A stretch of 64,000 nt of DNA, from positions 682,001 to 746,000 of the forward strand of contig NZ_JBHEQA010000001.1 in the NCBI RefSeq assembly GCF_043678055.1, given 5' to 3'. Origin of the DNA: Spongiimicrobium salis (GTDB lineage: Bacteria; Bacteroidota; Bacteroidia; Flavobacteriales; Flavobacteriaceae). The notes beneath the pieces were generated by a model, which made no database searches, was not told where the DNA came from, and was given only the letters and a program-made list of their open reading frames with translations. Positions 1 through 9,190 of this stretch are shown here, one piece after another (within the stretch, counting starts at the first letter, position 1; every line of letters begins with the position of its first letter). Position numbers and translations under genes: made by a program.

Positions 1-44
1 AAAAACTCTGGTGATATGGATTCAAACATGACCAGAGTTTTTTT
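1..44 (+). terminator. Rho-independent terminator-like hairpin
   Basis: A perfect 12-bp inverted repeat pairs AAAAACTCTGGT (1-12) with ACCAGAGTTTTT (31-42) and runs into a T tract. It probably ends a gene lying left of the window. The A-rich left arm means it could also act on the minus strand. Confidence 0.7.
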
Positions 45-239
45 CTGCTCTAAATTCTCCCTAAGAGCACCCTTTTTTCTTACATCTGGGCCAATTTACG
101 AATCAAAGCCCTCAAGCTGTTTATAACCTGCCTTTTTCGTTAAAAACTTTAATACTGATACTAAGAACAAAATAATAGTTTTCAAAGAATTAATCCCTAA
201 TTTTGTCCACCGTAATTTTAGAAAAAGACCCTTTACATT

Positions 240-3089
240 ATGAGGACAGATGAATTTGCTTTTCGCCACATAGGTATTCAGGAAAAAGACTATGAGCATA
301 TGCTAAAAGTAGTCGATGTGGAAAATTTAGATCAGTTGATTTTTGAAACCATCCCTGATGATATCAAACTTTCTGAACCTTTGAAACTCGATGCCGCTAT
401 GAGTGAGCATGAATTCCTGGAACACATTCATCAGCTATCCTTAAAAAATAAAATATTCAAAACCTATATCGGTTTGGGATACCATGGCTGTATCACTCCA
501 TCGGTTATTCAAAGAAATATTCTTGAGAATCCGGGTTGGTATACGGCATATACACCCTATCAAGCAGAGATTGCACAAGGGCGTTTGGAAGCCCTGCTCA
601 ATTTTCAAACCATGGTCTGTGACCTTACTGGGATGGAATTGGCCAATGCCTCTCTTTTGGATGAAAGTACTGCTGCTGCGGAAGCAATGACGATGCTATT
701 TGATCTTCGTAGCAGAACCCAGAAAAAAAATGGAGTGCTCAAGTTTTTTGTTTCCGAAGAGATATTACCACAAACACTATCCGTTTTAAAAACACGATCA
801 GCCCCTTTAGGTATTGAATTGGTTGTTGGCAATCATGAGGCCTTTACATTTGACGAAGATTTCTATGGGGTATTATTACAATATCCAGGAAAACATGGAC
901 AGGTTTATGATTATGCTTCTTTTGCACAAAAAGCCAAGGAAAATGATATCAAAATAGCGGTAGCTGCCGATATCCTTAGTCTTGTTTTATTGACCGCCCC
1001 AGGAGATTTTGGTGCCGATGTTGTTGTGGGAACAACGCAACGTTTTGGAATTCCTCTAGGGTATGGTGGGCCGCACGCAGCATATTTTGCCACGAAAGAA
1101 GCCTACAAAAGAAATATTCCTGGAAGAATCATTGGGGTGACCAAAGATGTAGATGGCAAACAGGCATTGCGCATGGCCTTGCAGACTAGGGAGCAACATA
1201 TTAAAAGGGACAAGGCAACATCAAATATTTGTACGGCACAAGTATTGTTGGCTGTAATGGCAGGAATGTACGCCGTTTATCACGGCCCCCAAGGATTAAA
1301 ATATATTGCTAAAAATGTACATGCAGCGGCTGTAACGCTTGCGGATACCCTAGAGAAGTTGGGCATCTATCAAACCAATACTTCTTACTTTGATACTATT
1401 ACCTTTAAAGTAGATACAACACGTATTCGTCCTATTGCGGAAAAACATCAAGTGAATTTCAATTATATTGATTCAGAGACACTTTCAATTTCCCTAAACG
1501 AAACTACCGCGCTAAAAGACGTACAGCGCATTGTTGACATTTTTTCCGAAGCCTTGGAAAAAACTCCGCTCACCGTAAACGAATTACACACTTCTTCTGC
1601 TATTCCGAACAGCGTGCAACGTACTACAAGTTTTTTGGAAAATAGTGTTTTTAACAGCTTTCACTCGGAAACGGAATTGATGCGTTATATCAAGAAGTTG
1701 GAACGAAAAGATTTGGCCTTGAATCATTCTATGATTTCTTTGGGATCCTGTACCATGAAATTAAATGCTGCCTCGGAAATGCTCCCATTAAGTTCCGCAC
1801 AATGGGGAAATATACATCCGTTTGTTCCCCTTGAACAGGCCGAAGGATATCAAATTATGTTGAAAGAACTGGAGCAGCAACTCAATGTAATTACCGGGTT
1901 TGCCGGAACTTCCCTGCAACCAAACTCCGGAGCACAGGGAGAACTTGCAGGTTTAATGACTATTCGCGCCTATCACGAATCTAGAGGGGAAGAGCATAGA
2001 AATATTTGTATTATTCCGGCATCGGCCCATGGAACCAACCCTGCTTCGGCTGTAATGGCAGGAATGAAGGTTGTGGTGACCAAAACGGATGACCGTGGAA
2101 ATATAGACGTTACGGATTTGGAAGAAAAAGTAAAGTTGCACGCTTCCAATTTAGCCGCTTTGATGATTACTTATCCCTCTACACATGGTGTTTTTGAATC
2201 TTCCATAAAGCAGATTACCCAACTCATACATGATCATGGTGGCCAGGTATATATGGATGGTGCAAATATGAACGCACAAGTTGGCCTCACCAATCCGGCA
2301 ACCATTGGAGCAGATGTTTGCCATTTAAATTTGCATAAGACCTTTGCTATTCCCCACGGAGGAGGAGGCCCTGGAGTAGGTCCAATTTGCGTGGCAAAGC
2401 AATTGGTTCCTTTCTTGCCAGGAAATCCGGTTATTCCCACTGGAGGAGGAAAAAGCATTACGGCAATTTCAGCTGCTCCCTGGGGTAGTTCGTTAGCTTG
2501 CCTAATTTCTTATGGCTACATTAAAATGCTTGGGGAAAGTGGTCTTAAAAAAGCTACCATGATTGCTATATTGAATGCAAATTATATAAAGAACAGACTT
2601 TCAGGTAGTTTCGATGTGCTGTATACAGGCGAAAAAGGAAGAGCTGCACATGAGATGATTTTGGATTGCAGGCCTTTTAAACAAAATGGTATTGAAGTTA
2701 CTGATATCGCGAAACGTTTAATGGATTATGGATTTCACGCCCCTACTGTTTCCTTCCCCGTTGCCGGAACAGTAATGATAGAACCTACAGAAAGTGAGAG
2801 TTTAGCAGAGCTGGAGCGTTTTTGTGAGGCGCTTTTATCCATACGAAAAGAAATTGATGCGGCCACGATAGACAACCCGAACAATGTGCTAAAAAATGCT
2901 CCACATACGTTGGCAATGTTGACCGGAAACGATTGGGATTTACCATATGATCGTCAAAAAGCAGCTTTCCCATTGGATTATATTGCAGAAAATAAGTTTT
3001 GGCCCAGTGTAAGAAGAGTAGACGATGCGTATGGCGATCGTAATTTAATTTGTACCTGCGCTCCTATCGAAGCTTATGTAGAAGCATAG
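240..3089 (+). CDS. gcvP: Glycine dehydrogenase (decarboxylating), P protein
   Basis: This is the PLP-dependent P protein of the glycine cleavage system. It decarboxylates glycine and passes the aminomethyl group to the lipoyl arm of GcvH. At 949 residues it matches the fused homodimeric type, with an N-terminal and a C-terminal aminotransferase-like half. The PLP lysine is Lys700 in the motif HLNLHKTFAIPHGGGGPG, followed by the glycine-rich loop typical of the family. The ATG at 240 gives the usual N terminus, with FAFRHIG close to the start. The gene stands alone: gcvH lies about 54 kb away near the right edge (57158-57538), and gcvT is not in the window. A strong hairpin terminator follows at 3118. 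Confidence 0.97.
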   Translation: MRTDEFAFRHIGIQEKDYEHMLKVVDVENLDQLIFETIPDDIKLSEPLKLDAAMSEHEFLEHIHQLSLKNKIFKTYIGLGYHGCITPSVIQRNILENPGWYTAYTPYQAEIAQGRLEALLNFQTMVCDLTGMELANASLLDESTAAAEAMTMLFDLRSRTQKKNGVLKFFVSEEILPQTLSVLKTRSAPLGIELVVGNHEAFTFDEDFYGVLLQYPGKHGQVYDYASFAQKAKENDIKIAVAADILSLVLLTAPGDFGADVVVGTTQRFGIPLGYGGPHAAYFATKEAYKRNIPGRIIGVTKDVDGKQALRMALQTREQHIKRDKATSNICTAQVLLAVMAGMYAVYHGPQGLKYIAKNVHAAAVTLADTLEKLGIYQTNTSYFDTITFKVDTTRIRPIAEKHQVNFNYIDSETLSISLNETTALKDVQRIVDIFSEALEKTPLTVNELHTSSAIPNSVQRTTSFLENSVFNSFHSETELMRYIKKLERKDLALNHSMISLGSCTMKLNAASEMLPLSSAQWGNIHPFVPLEQAEGYQIMLKELEQQLNVITGFAGTSLQPNSGAQGELAGLMTIRAYHESRGEEHRNICIIPASAHGTNPASAVMAGMKVVVTKTDDRGNIDVTDLEEKVKLHASNLAALMITYPSTHGVFESSIKQITQLIHDHGGQVYMDGANMNAQVGLTNPATIGADVCHLNLHKTFAIPHGGGGPGVGPICVAKQLVPFLPGNPVIPTGGGKSITAISAAPWGSSLACLISYGYIKMLGESGLKKATMIAILNANYIKNRLSGSFDVLYTGEKGRAAHEMILDCRPFKQNGIEVTDIAKRLMDYGFHAPTVSFPVAGTVMIEPTESESLAELERFCEALLSIRKEIDAATIDNPNNVLKNAPHTLAMLTGNDWDLPYDRQKAAFPLDYIAENKFWPSVRRVDDAYGDRNLICTCAPIEAYVEA

Positions 3090-3117
3090 AAAATCGTAAT
3101 AAAAACAGTACTTACGA

Positions 3118-3151
3118 GCGTTTTTCCCTAAACGGAAAAACGCTTTTTTTT
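3118..3151 (+). terminator. Rho-independent terminator after gcvP
   Basis: A perfect stem pairs GCGTTTTTCC (3118-3127) with GGAAAAACGC (3134-3143) around a 6-nt loop, followed by eight T residues (3144-3151). It lies 28 nt after the gcvP stop codon and separates gcvP from the next gene. Confidence 0.9.
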
Positions 3152-3258
3152 GTTGCATAATCTCTATTTTTCTTGCTGGGCATCGTATTAATTATTATGC
3201 ATGCATAGTAATTTGAATAAAATTAGCTTACCTTGTACCAACCTTAGAATAAAACTGT

Positions 3259-4323
3259 ATGAATATTGGCATTACTGGTACGGGTTGCTATTTACCCCCT
3301 ATTGTTGTACCAAATGAAAACTTTGGTAGGCATAAATTCCTAAATAGTGACGGTACTGCATTTGAACAAGACAATACGGTTATTATTGAGAAATTCAAGG
3401 CCATTACCGGAATAGAGGAACGGCGCTATGCAGAATACAACCTCAACACTTCGGATATTGCCGCTATTGCAGCCGAGAAGGCTATTGAGGATGCAGGGAT
3501 TGATCGGGAAACCCTTGATTATATTATTTTTGCCCATAATTTTGGCGACATTACGCATGGGAAATGCCAAACCGACACCTTGCCCAGTTTAGCTACACGG
3601 GTAAAACATCATTTAAGGATTCGCAATCCAAAATGCGTTGCTTACGACATTATTTTTGGCTGTCCTGGTTGGGTAGAAGGAATGATCCAAGCCTATGCCT
3701 TTATAAAAAGTGGTATGGCCAAGAAGTGTCTGGTCATTGGTGCAGAAACACTCTCCCGTGTCATCGATGATTTTGATCGGGATTCCATGATTTATTCCGA
3801 TGGTGCTGGAGCAACTATTCTAGAAGCACAGGAAGATGAGGATAGCGGTGACATTCTATGCCATTCTTCGGCTACTTACGCTTATGATGAGGCCAACTAT
3901 CTATTCTTCGGGGATTCCTATGCCAAGACTTCCGGAGATGACAACCGCTATATTAAAATGTATGGCAGAAAAATTTATGAGTTTGCCATTTCCAAGGTGC
4001 CACAAGCTATGAAAGAATGCTTGGACAATAGCCATGTAGACATTCATCAAATCAAAAAAATATTTATCCATCAAGCCAATGAAAAAATGGATGAAGCAAT
4101 TGTAAAGCGTTTTTACCGCTTATTTGGCAGTCAACCTCCTGAAGGTATTATGCCCATGAATATTGGCCAGTTCGGAAACAGTTCGGTTGCTACAGTACCC
4201 ACTCTTTTTGATATGGTCCGAAAAGGAGCATTGGAACATCAGGATCTTCAAAAAGGTGACGTTATTATGTTTGCGAGTGTTGGGGCGGGGATGAATATCA
4301 ACACTATTGTGTATCGTTATTAG
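3259..4323 (+). CDS. 3-oxoacyl-ACP synthase III (FabH/KAS III) family protein
   Basis: This is a thiolase-fold condensing enzyme of the KAS III type, expected to condense an acyl-CoA starter with malonyl-ACP or a related nucleophile. The complete triad is visible: Cys135 in IFGCPGWVEG, His271 in FIHQAN and Asn307 in FGNSSVATVP. At 354 residues it is longer than housekeeping FabH (about 320), with the extra length before the active-site cysteine. That fits the divergent KAS III-like proteins of Bacteroidota better than FabH itself. Its physiological substrate cannot be read from the sequence. It is monocistronic, downstream of the gcvP terminator. Confidence 0.85.
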   Translation: MNIGITGTGCYLPPIVVPNENFGRHKFLNSDGTAFEQDNTVIIEKFKAITGIEERRYAEYNLNTSDIAAIAAEKAIEDAGIDRETLDYIIFAHNFGDITHGKCQTDTLPSLATRVKHHLRIRNPKCVAYDIIFGCPGWVEGMIQAYAFIKSGMAKKCLVIGAETLSRVIDDFDRDSMIYSDGAGATILEAQEDEDSGDILCHSSATYAYDEANYLFFGDSYAKTSGDDNRYIKMYGRKIYEFAISKVPQAMKECLDNSHVDIHQIKKIFIHQANEKMDEAIVKRFYRLFGSQPPEGIMPMNIGQFGNSSVATVPTLFDMVRKGALEHQDLQKGDVIMFASVGAGMNINTIVYRY

Positions 4324-4439
4324 CTTTTCCCAGCTTTTCTTTTTATTTCCCCTGTTTCCCATAGCACAACTTGCCAAAAGGAATTGAAAACTGTAATTTT
4401 ATGCGGCTCGCAGCTTTACTATCCTTACAGGTATACTTT

Positions 4440-5213
4440 ATGAAAAACAGCAAACAACTGCGCAATTTTGTTTTTATATTTCTCCTATGTTTGTATGGAT
4501 GCGGGCAAAGTAATCCTTCAGTAAATAAAGTAGTCATTGCTACGGCAGCAAATATGCAATTTGCCATGGAGGCCCTTAGTAAAAAATTTACGGAGAGCAC
4601 CAAAATTACATGTGAACTGACCATAAGTTCTTCAGGAAAACTTACTGCCCAGATACAAGAAGGCGCCCCCTATGACGTTTTTGTTTCGGCAAACATGAAA
4701 TACCCTCAAGAATTGTTCTCCAAAGGCTTTACGGAAAGTCCTCCTAAAATATATGCTTATGGGCAGTTGGTACTTTGGACAACCATAGTCGGATTAGATC
4801 CAAATATGGCATCTTTAACACAAGAACATATTGATCATATTGCCTTGGCAAACCCTAAATCTGCCCCTTATGGAAGTGCCGCTATGGAAGTTTTAGAGCA
4901 TTATAAGATTAAGGACCAAGTAACCCATAAGTTAGTATATGGGGAAAGTATTTCCCAGGCCAATCAATTTATCATGTCGCAATCTGCAGACATCGGTTTT
5001 ACCGCAATGGCTGTAGTTCGTTCTCCTAAAATTAAAGATATAGGACAGTGGGCTCCCTTGAATTCCAATTTTCACAGTCCCATTGCCCAAGGAGTGGTTC
5101 TTATCAAACGACAAGAAAAATCAAACAAAGCCGCCGAACAGTTTTATGAATTTCTATTTTCGGATACTGCTGCTGAAATACTAAAAACTTATGGATATAC
5201 TATAGATGAATAG
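4440..5213 (+). CDS. modA: Molybdate ABC transporter substrate-binding lipoprotein
   Basis: This is the periplasmic ligand-binding component of a molybdate (or tungstate) ABC importer. The ATG at 4440 is preferred over the upstream TTG at 4371 and ATG at 4401. It yields a clean lipoprotein signal peptide ending in a LYGC lipobox, and the upstream extension has no signal-like features. The mature protein carries ModA hallmarks: ATAANMQFAMEAL at the first binding segment, SSSGKL, and GAPYDVFVSAN. It is the first gene of a four-gene operon in which each gene overlaps the next. The product from this start is 257 residues, normal for the family. Confidence 0.93.
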   Translation: MKNSKQLRNFVFIFLLCLYGCGQSNPSVNKVVIATAANMQFAMEALSKKFTESTKITCELTISSSGKLTAQIQEGAPYDVFVSANMKYPQELFSKGFTESPPKIYAYGQLVLWTTIVGLDPNMASLTQEHIDHIALANPKSAPYGSAAMEVLEHYKIKDQVTHKLVYGESISQANQFIMSQSADIGFTAMAVVRSPKIKDIGQWAPLNSNFHSPIAQGVVLIKRQEKSNKAAEQFYEFLFSDTAAEILKTYGYTIDE

Positions 5214-5610
5214 TTTAAGCGGACATATCACTACTATTGAAGTCCATGGAGGTTTATCCCTGGTCAGTCTGAAAATTGGCACCTCGGTTTTTTTAAAAAC
5301 CATCATTGTGGAAACCCCAAAAACTGCCCCTTATTTGGTTAAAGGACATCCCATACGGGCTATCTTTAAAGAAACTGAGGTTGTTCTTGGTGCTGCCGAG
5401 CCTCTTGCTATTAGTCTTCAGAATAGAATTCAGGGCACAATAAAAAAACTGGACAAAGGGGTGTTGATCAGCAAAGTGACCATAAACTCTTCTGTTGGGG
5501 AATTGGTATCTATTGTAAGTACCGCAGCGATAACACAACTGAAATTAACTGTAGGACTTCCTGTTGTTGCCATGATTAAATTGAACGAAATAATGTTATC
5601 AGAACAATGA
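5206..5610 (+). CDS. Molbindin-like protein with two TOBE/Mop domains
   Basis: This 134-residue protein has two Mop/TOBE modules, roughly residues 3-66 and 70-133. The second contains the usual RIQGTIKKLDKG...GELVSIVS pattern. Such small cytoplasmic Mop proteins bind oxyanions such as molybdate or tungstate, and are thought to buffer or sense them (family knowledge). The start codon overlaps the modA stop by 8 bp, and its own stop overlaps the modB start, so expression is tightly coupled to the transporter. The placement between modA and modB is distinctive. It has no DNA-binding domain, so it is not a ModE repressor. Confidence 0.85.
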   Translation: MNSLSGHITTIEVHGGLSLVSLKIGTSVFLKTIIVETPKTAPYLVKGHPIRAIFKETEVVLGAAEPLAISLQNRIQGTIKKLDKGVLISKVTINSSVGELVSIVSTAAITQLKLTVGLPVVAMIKLNEIMLSEQ

Positions 5611-6281
5611 TGGATTGGGAACCTTTATTTTTAACTTTTAAACTGGCCACTGTAACTACAGTGATTCTTTTAATGGTTTCCATTCCTTTGGCCTACTGGT
5701 TGGTCAACTCTAAATCAAGAATAAAACCAGTTATCGAAACTTTGGTGAGTATGCCTTTAGTGCTCCCTCCAACCGTCTTGGGATTCTATTTTCTAATGGC
5801 TTTTAGTCCGGGAAATGCTTTTGGGAATTGGCTCGACACCTGGGTGGGACTTAAATTGGTCTTTTCCTTTACGGGGCTGGTTCTAGCCTCTGTTATTTAT
5901 AGTTTACCGTTTATGGTTCATCCTATTCAATCTGGCCTTTCCAATCTTCCTTCTTCCTTGACCGATGCGGCGCATGTTATGGGAAAAACAAAACTCACTA
6001 CCCTCTTTCGGGTTTTACTCCCCAATATAAAGCCATCCTTGCTCACCGGAATAGTTCTTGGTTTTGCCCATACCATCGGCGAATTTGGAGTCGTTCTTAT
6101 GATCGGAGGAAATATTCCCGGAAAAACCAAAGTGGCTTCCATTGCGATCTACGACGAAGTAGAGGCCCTAAATTATGATGTTGCGAATAATTATTCCTTA
6201 GTCCTTTTTTGCATTACTTTTTGCATTTTGCTAGCGGTGTATCTTATTAACGGAGGTTATCTAAAACGATTTTTGAAATGA
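5607..6281 (+). CDS. modB: Molybdate ABC transporter permease
   Basis: This is the inner-membrane channel subunit of the molybdate importer. It is 224 residues with about five hydrophobic segments. The cytoplasmic EAA-type loop that contacts ModC is recognisable (DAAHVMGKTKLTTLFRVLLP), and it is followed by GFAHTIGEFGVVLMIGGNIPG, a ModB hallmark. It starts at ATG 5607, overlapping the stop of the Mop protein, and ends 4 bp into modC. A second in-frame ATG at 5610 is equally possible. Confidence 0.95.
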   Translation: MMDWEPLFLTFKLATVTTVILLMVSIPLAYWLVNSKSRIKPVIETLVSMPLVLPPTVLGFYFLMAFSPGNAFGNWLDTWVGLKLVFSFTGLVLASVIYSLPFMVHPIQSGLSNLPSSLTDAAHVMGKTKLTTLFRVLLPNIKPSLLTGIVLGFAHTIGEFGVVLMIGGNIPGKTKVASIAIYDEVEALNYDVANNYSLVLFCITFCILLAVYLINGGYLKRFLK

Positions 6282-7165
6282 TAGCAATCGATATCCACAA
6301 AACACTGCAAGCAGCCTCGGGCAGTATGAAGCTCCATGTTCCCATTGAAATCAAAGCAGGGGAATTCATCACCCTATACGGAGATTCCGGCGCCGGAAAA
6401 ACCTCCACCTTGCGCATGTTGGCCGGGCTCTTAAAGCCTGATCACGGAAGTATTGTGGTTAAGGATAGGATTTGGTTCCATGCAGAAAAAAAAATCAATC
6501 GCAGTCCTCAAGAACGAAAAATTGGATTTGTATTTCAGGATTATGCCCTTTTCCCCAATATGACGGTTCGTCAAAATTTAGAATTTGCATTGCCTCAAAA
6601 AAAAGATAAAGGAATCATTGCAGAAATCATGGATATCATTGCCCTTGGGGAGTTGCAGGACCGAAAGCCCCAGACCTTATCCGGTGGACAACAGCAGCGT
6701 GTTGCTCTTGGGCGTGCCCTAGTGCAACGTCCATCCATTTTACTTTTGGACGAACCGTTTTCTGCTTTGGACCTTCAGATTCGAAAAAAACTACAAGACT
6801 ACCTACTTCGGGTCCATCGTGAATTTAACTTAACCACAATCCTCATCAGTCATGATATCCCAGAGATCGTTAAATTATCTGACCGTGTTGTGGTGTTAAA
6901 AAATGGAACAATCACACGGCAAGGTACCCCTACAGAAGTATTCATCCAGAAAAAAATTAGTGGAAAATTCAGTGTTACCGGCGAAGTCCTAGCTATTGAA
7001 CAGCAAGATGTGGTGTATATCGTTACTGTTCTTGTTCACAATACTATTATTAAAGTTATAGCAGATTCCTCTGAAATTGAAGGACTACAGCTTGGTGATA
7101 GCGTCTTGGTAGCCTCAAAAGCATTTAACCCTATCCTGTACAAAATAGAACAATCTAAAAAATAA
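6278..7165 (+). CDS. modC: Molybdate ABC transporter ATP-binding protein
   Basis: This is the ATPase driving molybdate uptake. Motifs in order are Walker A GDSGAGKTS (35-43), a Q-loop in FVFQDYA (about 85-90), signature LSGGQ (134-138), Walker B ILLLDEP (154-160) and H-loop His192. A C-terminal TOBE-like segment from about residue 230 to the end is expected to sense molybdate. At 295 residues it is shorter than classic ModC (about 350) and seems to hold a single TOBE. The separate two-Mop protein in the operon may compensate. The ATG overlaps the modB stop (ATGA). No clear terminator follows. Confidence 0.95.
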   Translation: MIAIDIHKTLQAASGSMKLHVPIEIKAGEFITLYGDSGAGKTSTLRMLAGLLKPDHGSIVVKDRIWFHAEKKINRSPQERKIGFVFQDYALFPNMTVRQNLEFALPQKKDKGIIAEIMDIIALGELQDRKPQTLSGGQQQRVALGRALVQRPSILLLDEPFSALDLQIRKKLQDYLLRVHREFNLTTILISHDIPEIVKLSDRVVVLKNGTITRQGTPTEVFIQKKISGKFSVTGEVLAIEQQDVVYIVTVLVHNTIIKVIADSSEIEGLQLGDSVLVASKAFNPILYKIEQSKK

Positions 7166-7317
7166 CATTACACAAGCACAAAAGTTTGTGATGTTGCCAA
7201 AAAAAACAGGTAGCACTATTTTTTTCAATGCAAATAATGCCCCTCGAAAGATTTATTTCATAAAAAGTGTGACAATTTAAAACAACGGGATACTAATAGT
7301 ACAAACTATACTCTTTA

Positions 7318-7803
7318 ATGCGCAAAGAAGGAGCGTTTATACAGATGATCAAGGAACATGAGGGAGTCATTTTCAAGATTACCAGTGTATATACCAGCAA
7401 TTCCAGTGACCAAAAAGATCTATACCAAGAGATTGTATACCAATTGTGGAAAGGATATGAGCGTTTTCGCGGGGATGCAAAAATCAGCACTTGGATGTAT
7501 CGGGTAGCGTTAAATACGGCTTTTACCCATATAAGGAGGAACAAACGCAGAGGGCATGCCGTTCCCTTAGATCATATTGATTTGAGTTACGAGGTTCACG
7601 ACCCCATGCTTGAAGAACAATTAAAGCAACTATACAAACAGATCAAATTGTTGAGTGATCTGGAAAAAGGATTGATCCTATTACTATTGGAAGGAAAAAA
7701 ATATGGGGAAATCGCAGATATCACTGGCCTTTCCCCTACCAATGTAGGAACACGTATTTCCCGCATAAAACAAAAATTAAAAAAACAAATGACAAATTGC
7801 TAA
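7318..7803 (+). CDS. ECF-type RNA polymerase sigma factor
   Basis: This is a 161-residue sigma-70 family factor of the extracytoplasmic-function class. Region 2 spans about residues 15-75, with DQKDLYQEIVYQLW and FRGDAKISTWMYRVALN. Region 4 (about 110-155) contains the helix-turn-helix KYGEIADITGLSPTNVGTRISRIK. The following membrane gene begins 6 nt after the stop, the usual place for a membrane-bound anti-sigma partner. The target regulon cannot be told from the window. Confidence 0.92.
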   Translation: MRKEGAFIQMIKEHEGVIFKITSVYTSNSSDQKDLYQEIVYQLWKGYERFRGDAKISTWMYRVALNTAFTHIRRNKRRGHAVPLDHIDLSYEVHDPMLEEQLKQLYKQIKLLSDLEKGLILLLLEGKKYGEIADITGLSPTNVGTRISRIKQKLKKQMTNC

Positions 7804-7809
7804 TCATTT

Positions 7810-8409
7810 ATGGAACTAGAAGAAATGCAAGCAGCCTGGTCTCAGATGAGCGATCAATTGGAGACACAAAAAAAATTAACGAACGATATTATTTTAAAAA
7901 TGACCCAACAAGCTTATAAAAATCAATGGAATAAAATTGCATGGCCCGAAAAAATAGGCACATTTATCTGTTATACGGCCCTTATATTATTATTGGTCAA
8001 TTTTCGCCGATTGGACTCTTTTCCGTTGCAGGTTTCAGGCGTACTATGTGCTTTGATCATGGCATTTTTACCCATTGCTTCCCTAAGGACAATACGGGCC
8101 ATGCAACGTATTGATATTTCCAAAAATAACTATAAGCAAACTCTGGAAACCTATGCCAAAGAAAAAAAACGCTTTGTTTTTTTTCAAAAAATAAATATCG
8201 GAATAAGTTTCGTCTTTATGTTTCTTACCATTCCGGTATTCTCCAAGTTATTCAATGACAAAGATTTCTTTGAAATTTTTAACCTCAAATTATTGTATAG
8301 TTTGCCTTTTGGAATCCTGTTCTTTTTTCTATTTATCGCATTTGTCACAAGATGTTATAAAGGGGTCATAAAACGATCGGATACCATCTTGGAAGAATTA
8401 AAAGAATAA
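7810..8409 (+). CDS. Membrane protein paired with the ECF sigma factor (possible anti-sigma factor)
   Basis: This is a 199-residue protein with an amphipathic cytoplasmic N terminus (MELEEMQAAWSQMSDQLETQ, residues 1-20) and four hydrophobic segments at about 50-65, 75-95, 130-150 and 160-180. The charged N terminus followed by membrane helices, and the 6-nt spacing behind the sigma factor, suggest that it sequesters or modulates the sigma factor. That function is an inference from layout. No zinc-binding HxxxCxxC anti-sigma motif is present, and I do not recognise a named family. Confidence 0.6.
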   Translation: MELEEMQAAWSQMSDQLETQKKLTNDIILKMTQQAYKNQWNKIAWPEKIGTFICYTALILLLVNFRRLDSFPLQVSGVLCALIMAFLPIASLRTIRAMQRIDISKNNYKQTLETYAKEKKRFVFFQKINIGISFVFMFLTIPVFSKLFNDKDFFEIFNLKLLYSLPFGILFFFLFIAFVTRCYKGVIKRSDTILEELKE

Positions 8410-8482
8410 GTTAAGGTCCAGAAATTCTATACGAATTCCTACAGCTTTCATTATCTTTAAGGTCATCTTTGGTGGAAGATAT

Positions 8483-9118
8483 ATGAAGAAAAAAATCAGG
8501 AATGTAGTATTATTTATGGTTTTTGCACCGTTAAGTATTCTACTCCTGTGCAATTACGCCATTGAAAGGTCGGTGAAAGGCAAAACCTTCTATGACTTGG
8601 ACAATCTTCCCAAAAACAGGGTAGGCCTTGTTTTAGGCACTGCCAAAAGATTGGCCGAAGGTGGAGCAAACCCCTATTATACGTTTCGGATCAATGCAAC
8701 AATACGTTTGTACAATGCCCATAAAATAGAGTATATATTAGTCAGTGGTGATAACGGAAGTATTTATTATAATGAACCTACGACCATTAAAAAAGATCTC
8801 ATGGCCAGAGGCATTCCCGAAGACAAAATTTTTCTGGATTATGCGGGCTTTAGGACCTTAGATTCCATGGTACGCGCCAAGGCCGTTTTTGGATTGGATA
8901 GTGTAACAGTGATTTCACAGAAATTTCATACGGAACGGGCAGTTTACCTGGCCGAAAAGAAAGGCCTCTTTGCTGTAGGCTACAATGCCAAGGATGTTTC
9001 TACCAAACAGGGTTTAAAAGTGCAATTGCGCGAGTATTTTGCACGGGTAAAGGTATTTGTAGATCTTGTGCTGAATACACAACCTAAATTTTATGGCAAA
9101 AAAATAGAAATCAAATAG
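8483..9118 (+). CDS. SanA/YdcF-like DUF218 membrane protein
   Basis: This 211-residue protein has one N-terminal membrane anchor (about residues 7-25) and a DUF218-type domain. Family motifs visible are VGLVLGTAKR near residue 50, YILVSGDNG near 90, and the segment from DYAGFRTLDSMVRAK to VTVISQKFHTERA. Relatives (SanA, ElyC, YdcF) affect envelope barrier properties and peptidoglycan or lipid-carrier metabolism, but the exact reaction is unresolved. It may be co-transcribed with the sigma-factor pair, 73 nt upstream. No terminator separates them. Confidence 0.8.
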   Translation: MKKKIRNVVLFMVFAPLSILLLCNYAIERSVKGKTFYDLDNLPKNRVGLVLGTAKRLAEGGANPYYTFRINATIRLYNAHKIEYILVSGDNGSIYYNEPTTIKKDLMARGIPEDKIFLDYAGFRTLDSMVRAKAVFGLDSVTVISQKFHTERAVYLAEKKGLFAVGYNAKDVSTKQGLKVQLREYFARVKVFVDLVLNTQPKFYGKKIEIK

Positions 9119-9190
9119 GTAATATTGATGTGATATAGCGCATATCGTTTGAATAAAATACCCTATTTTAGAGGCATAAGTTACCCAAGC

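Noticed and set aside
3212..3235. TTTG and TACCTTG upstream of the KAS III-like gene considered as a promoter
   Set aside because: The 13-nt spacing is too short for the Bacteroidota -33/-7 pattern.
4371..4440. Upstream TTG (4371) and ATG (4401) starts for modA
   Set aside because: The ATG at 4440 alone produces a normal lipoprotein signal peptide with an LYGC lipobox.
7170..7190. Small CACAA/TTGTG inverted repeat after modC considered as a terminator
   Set aside because: The stem is only 5 bp and no T run follows directly.
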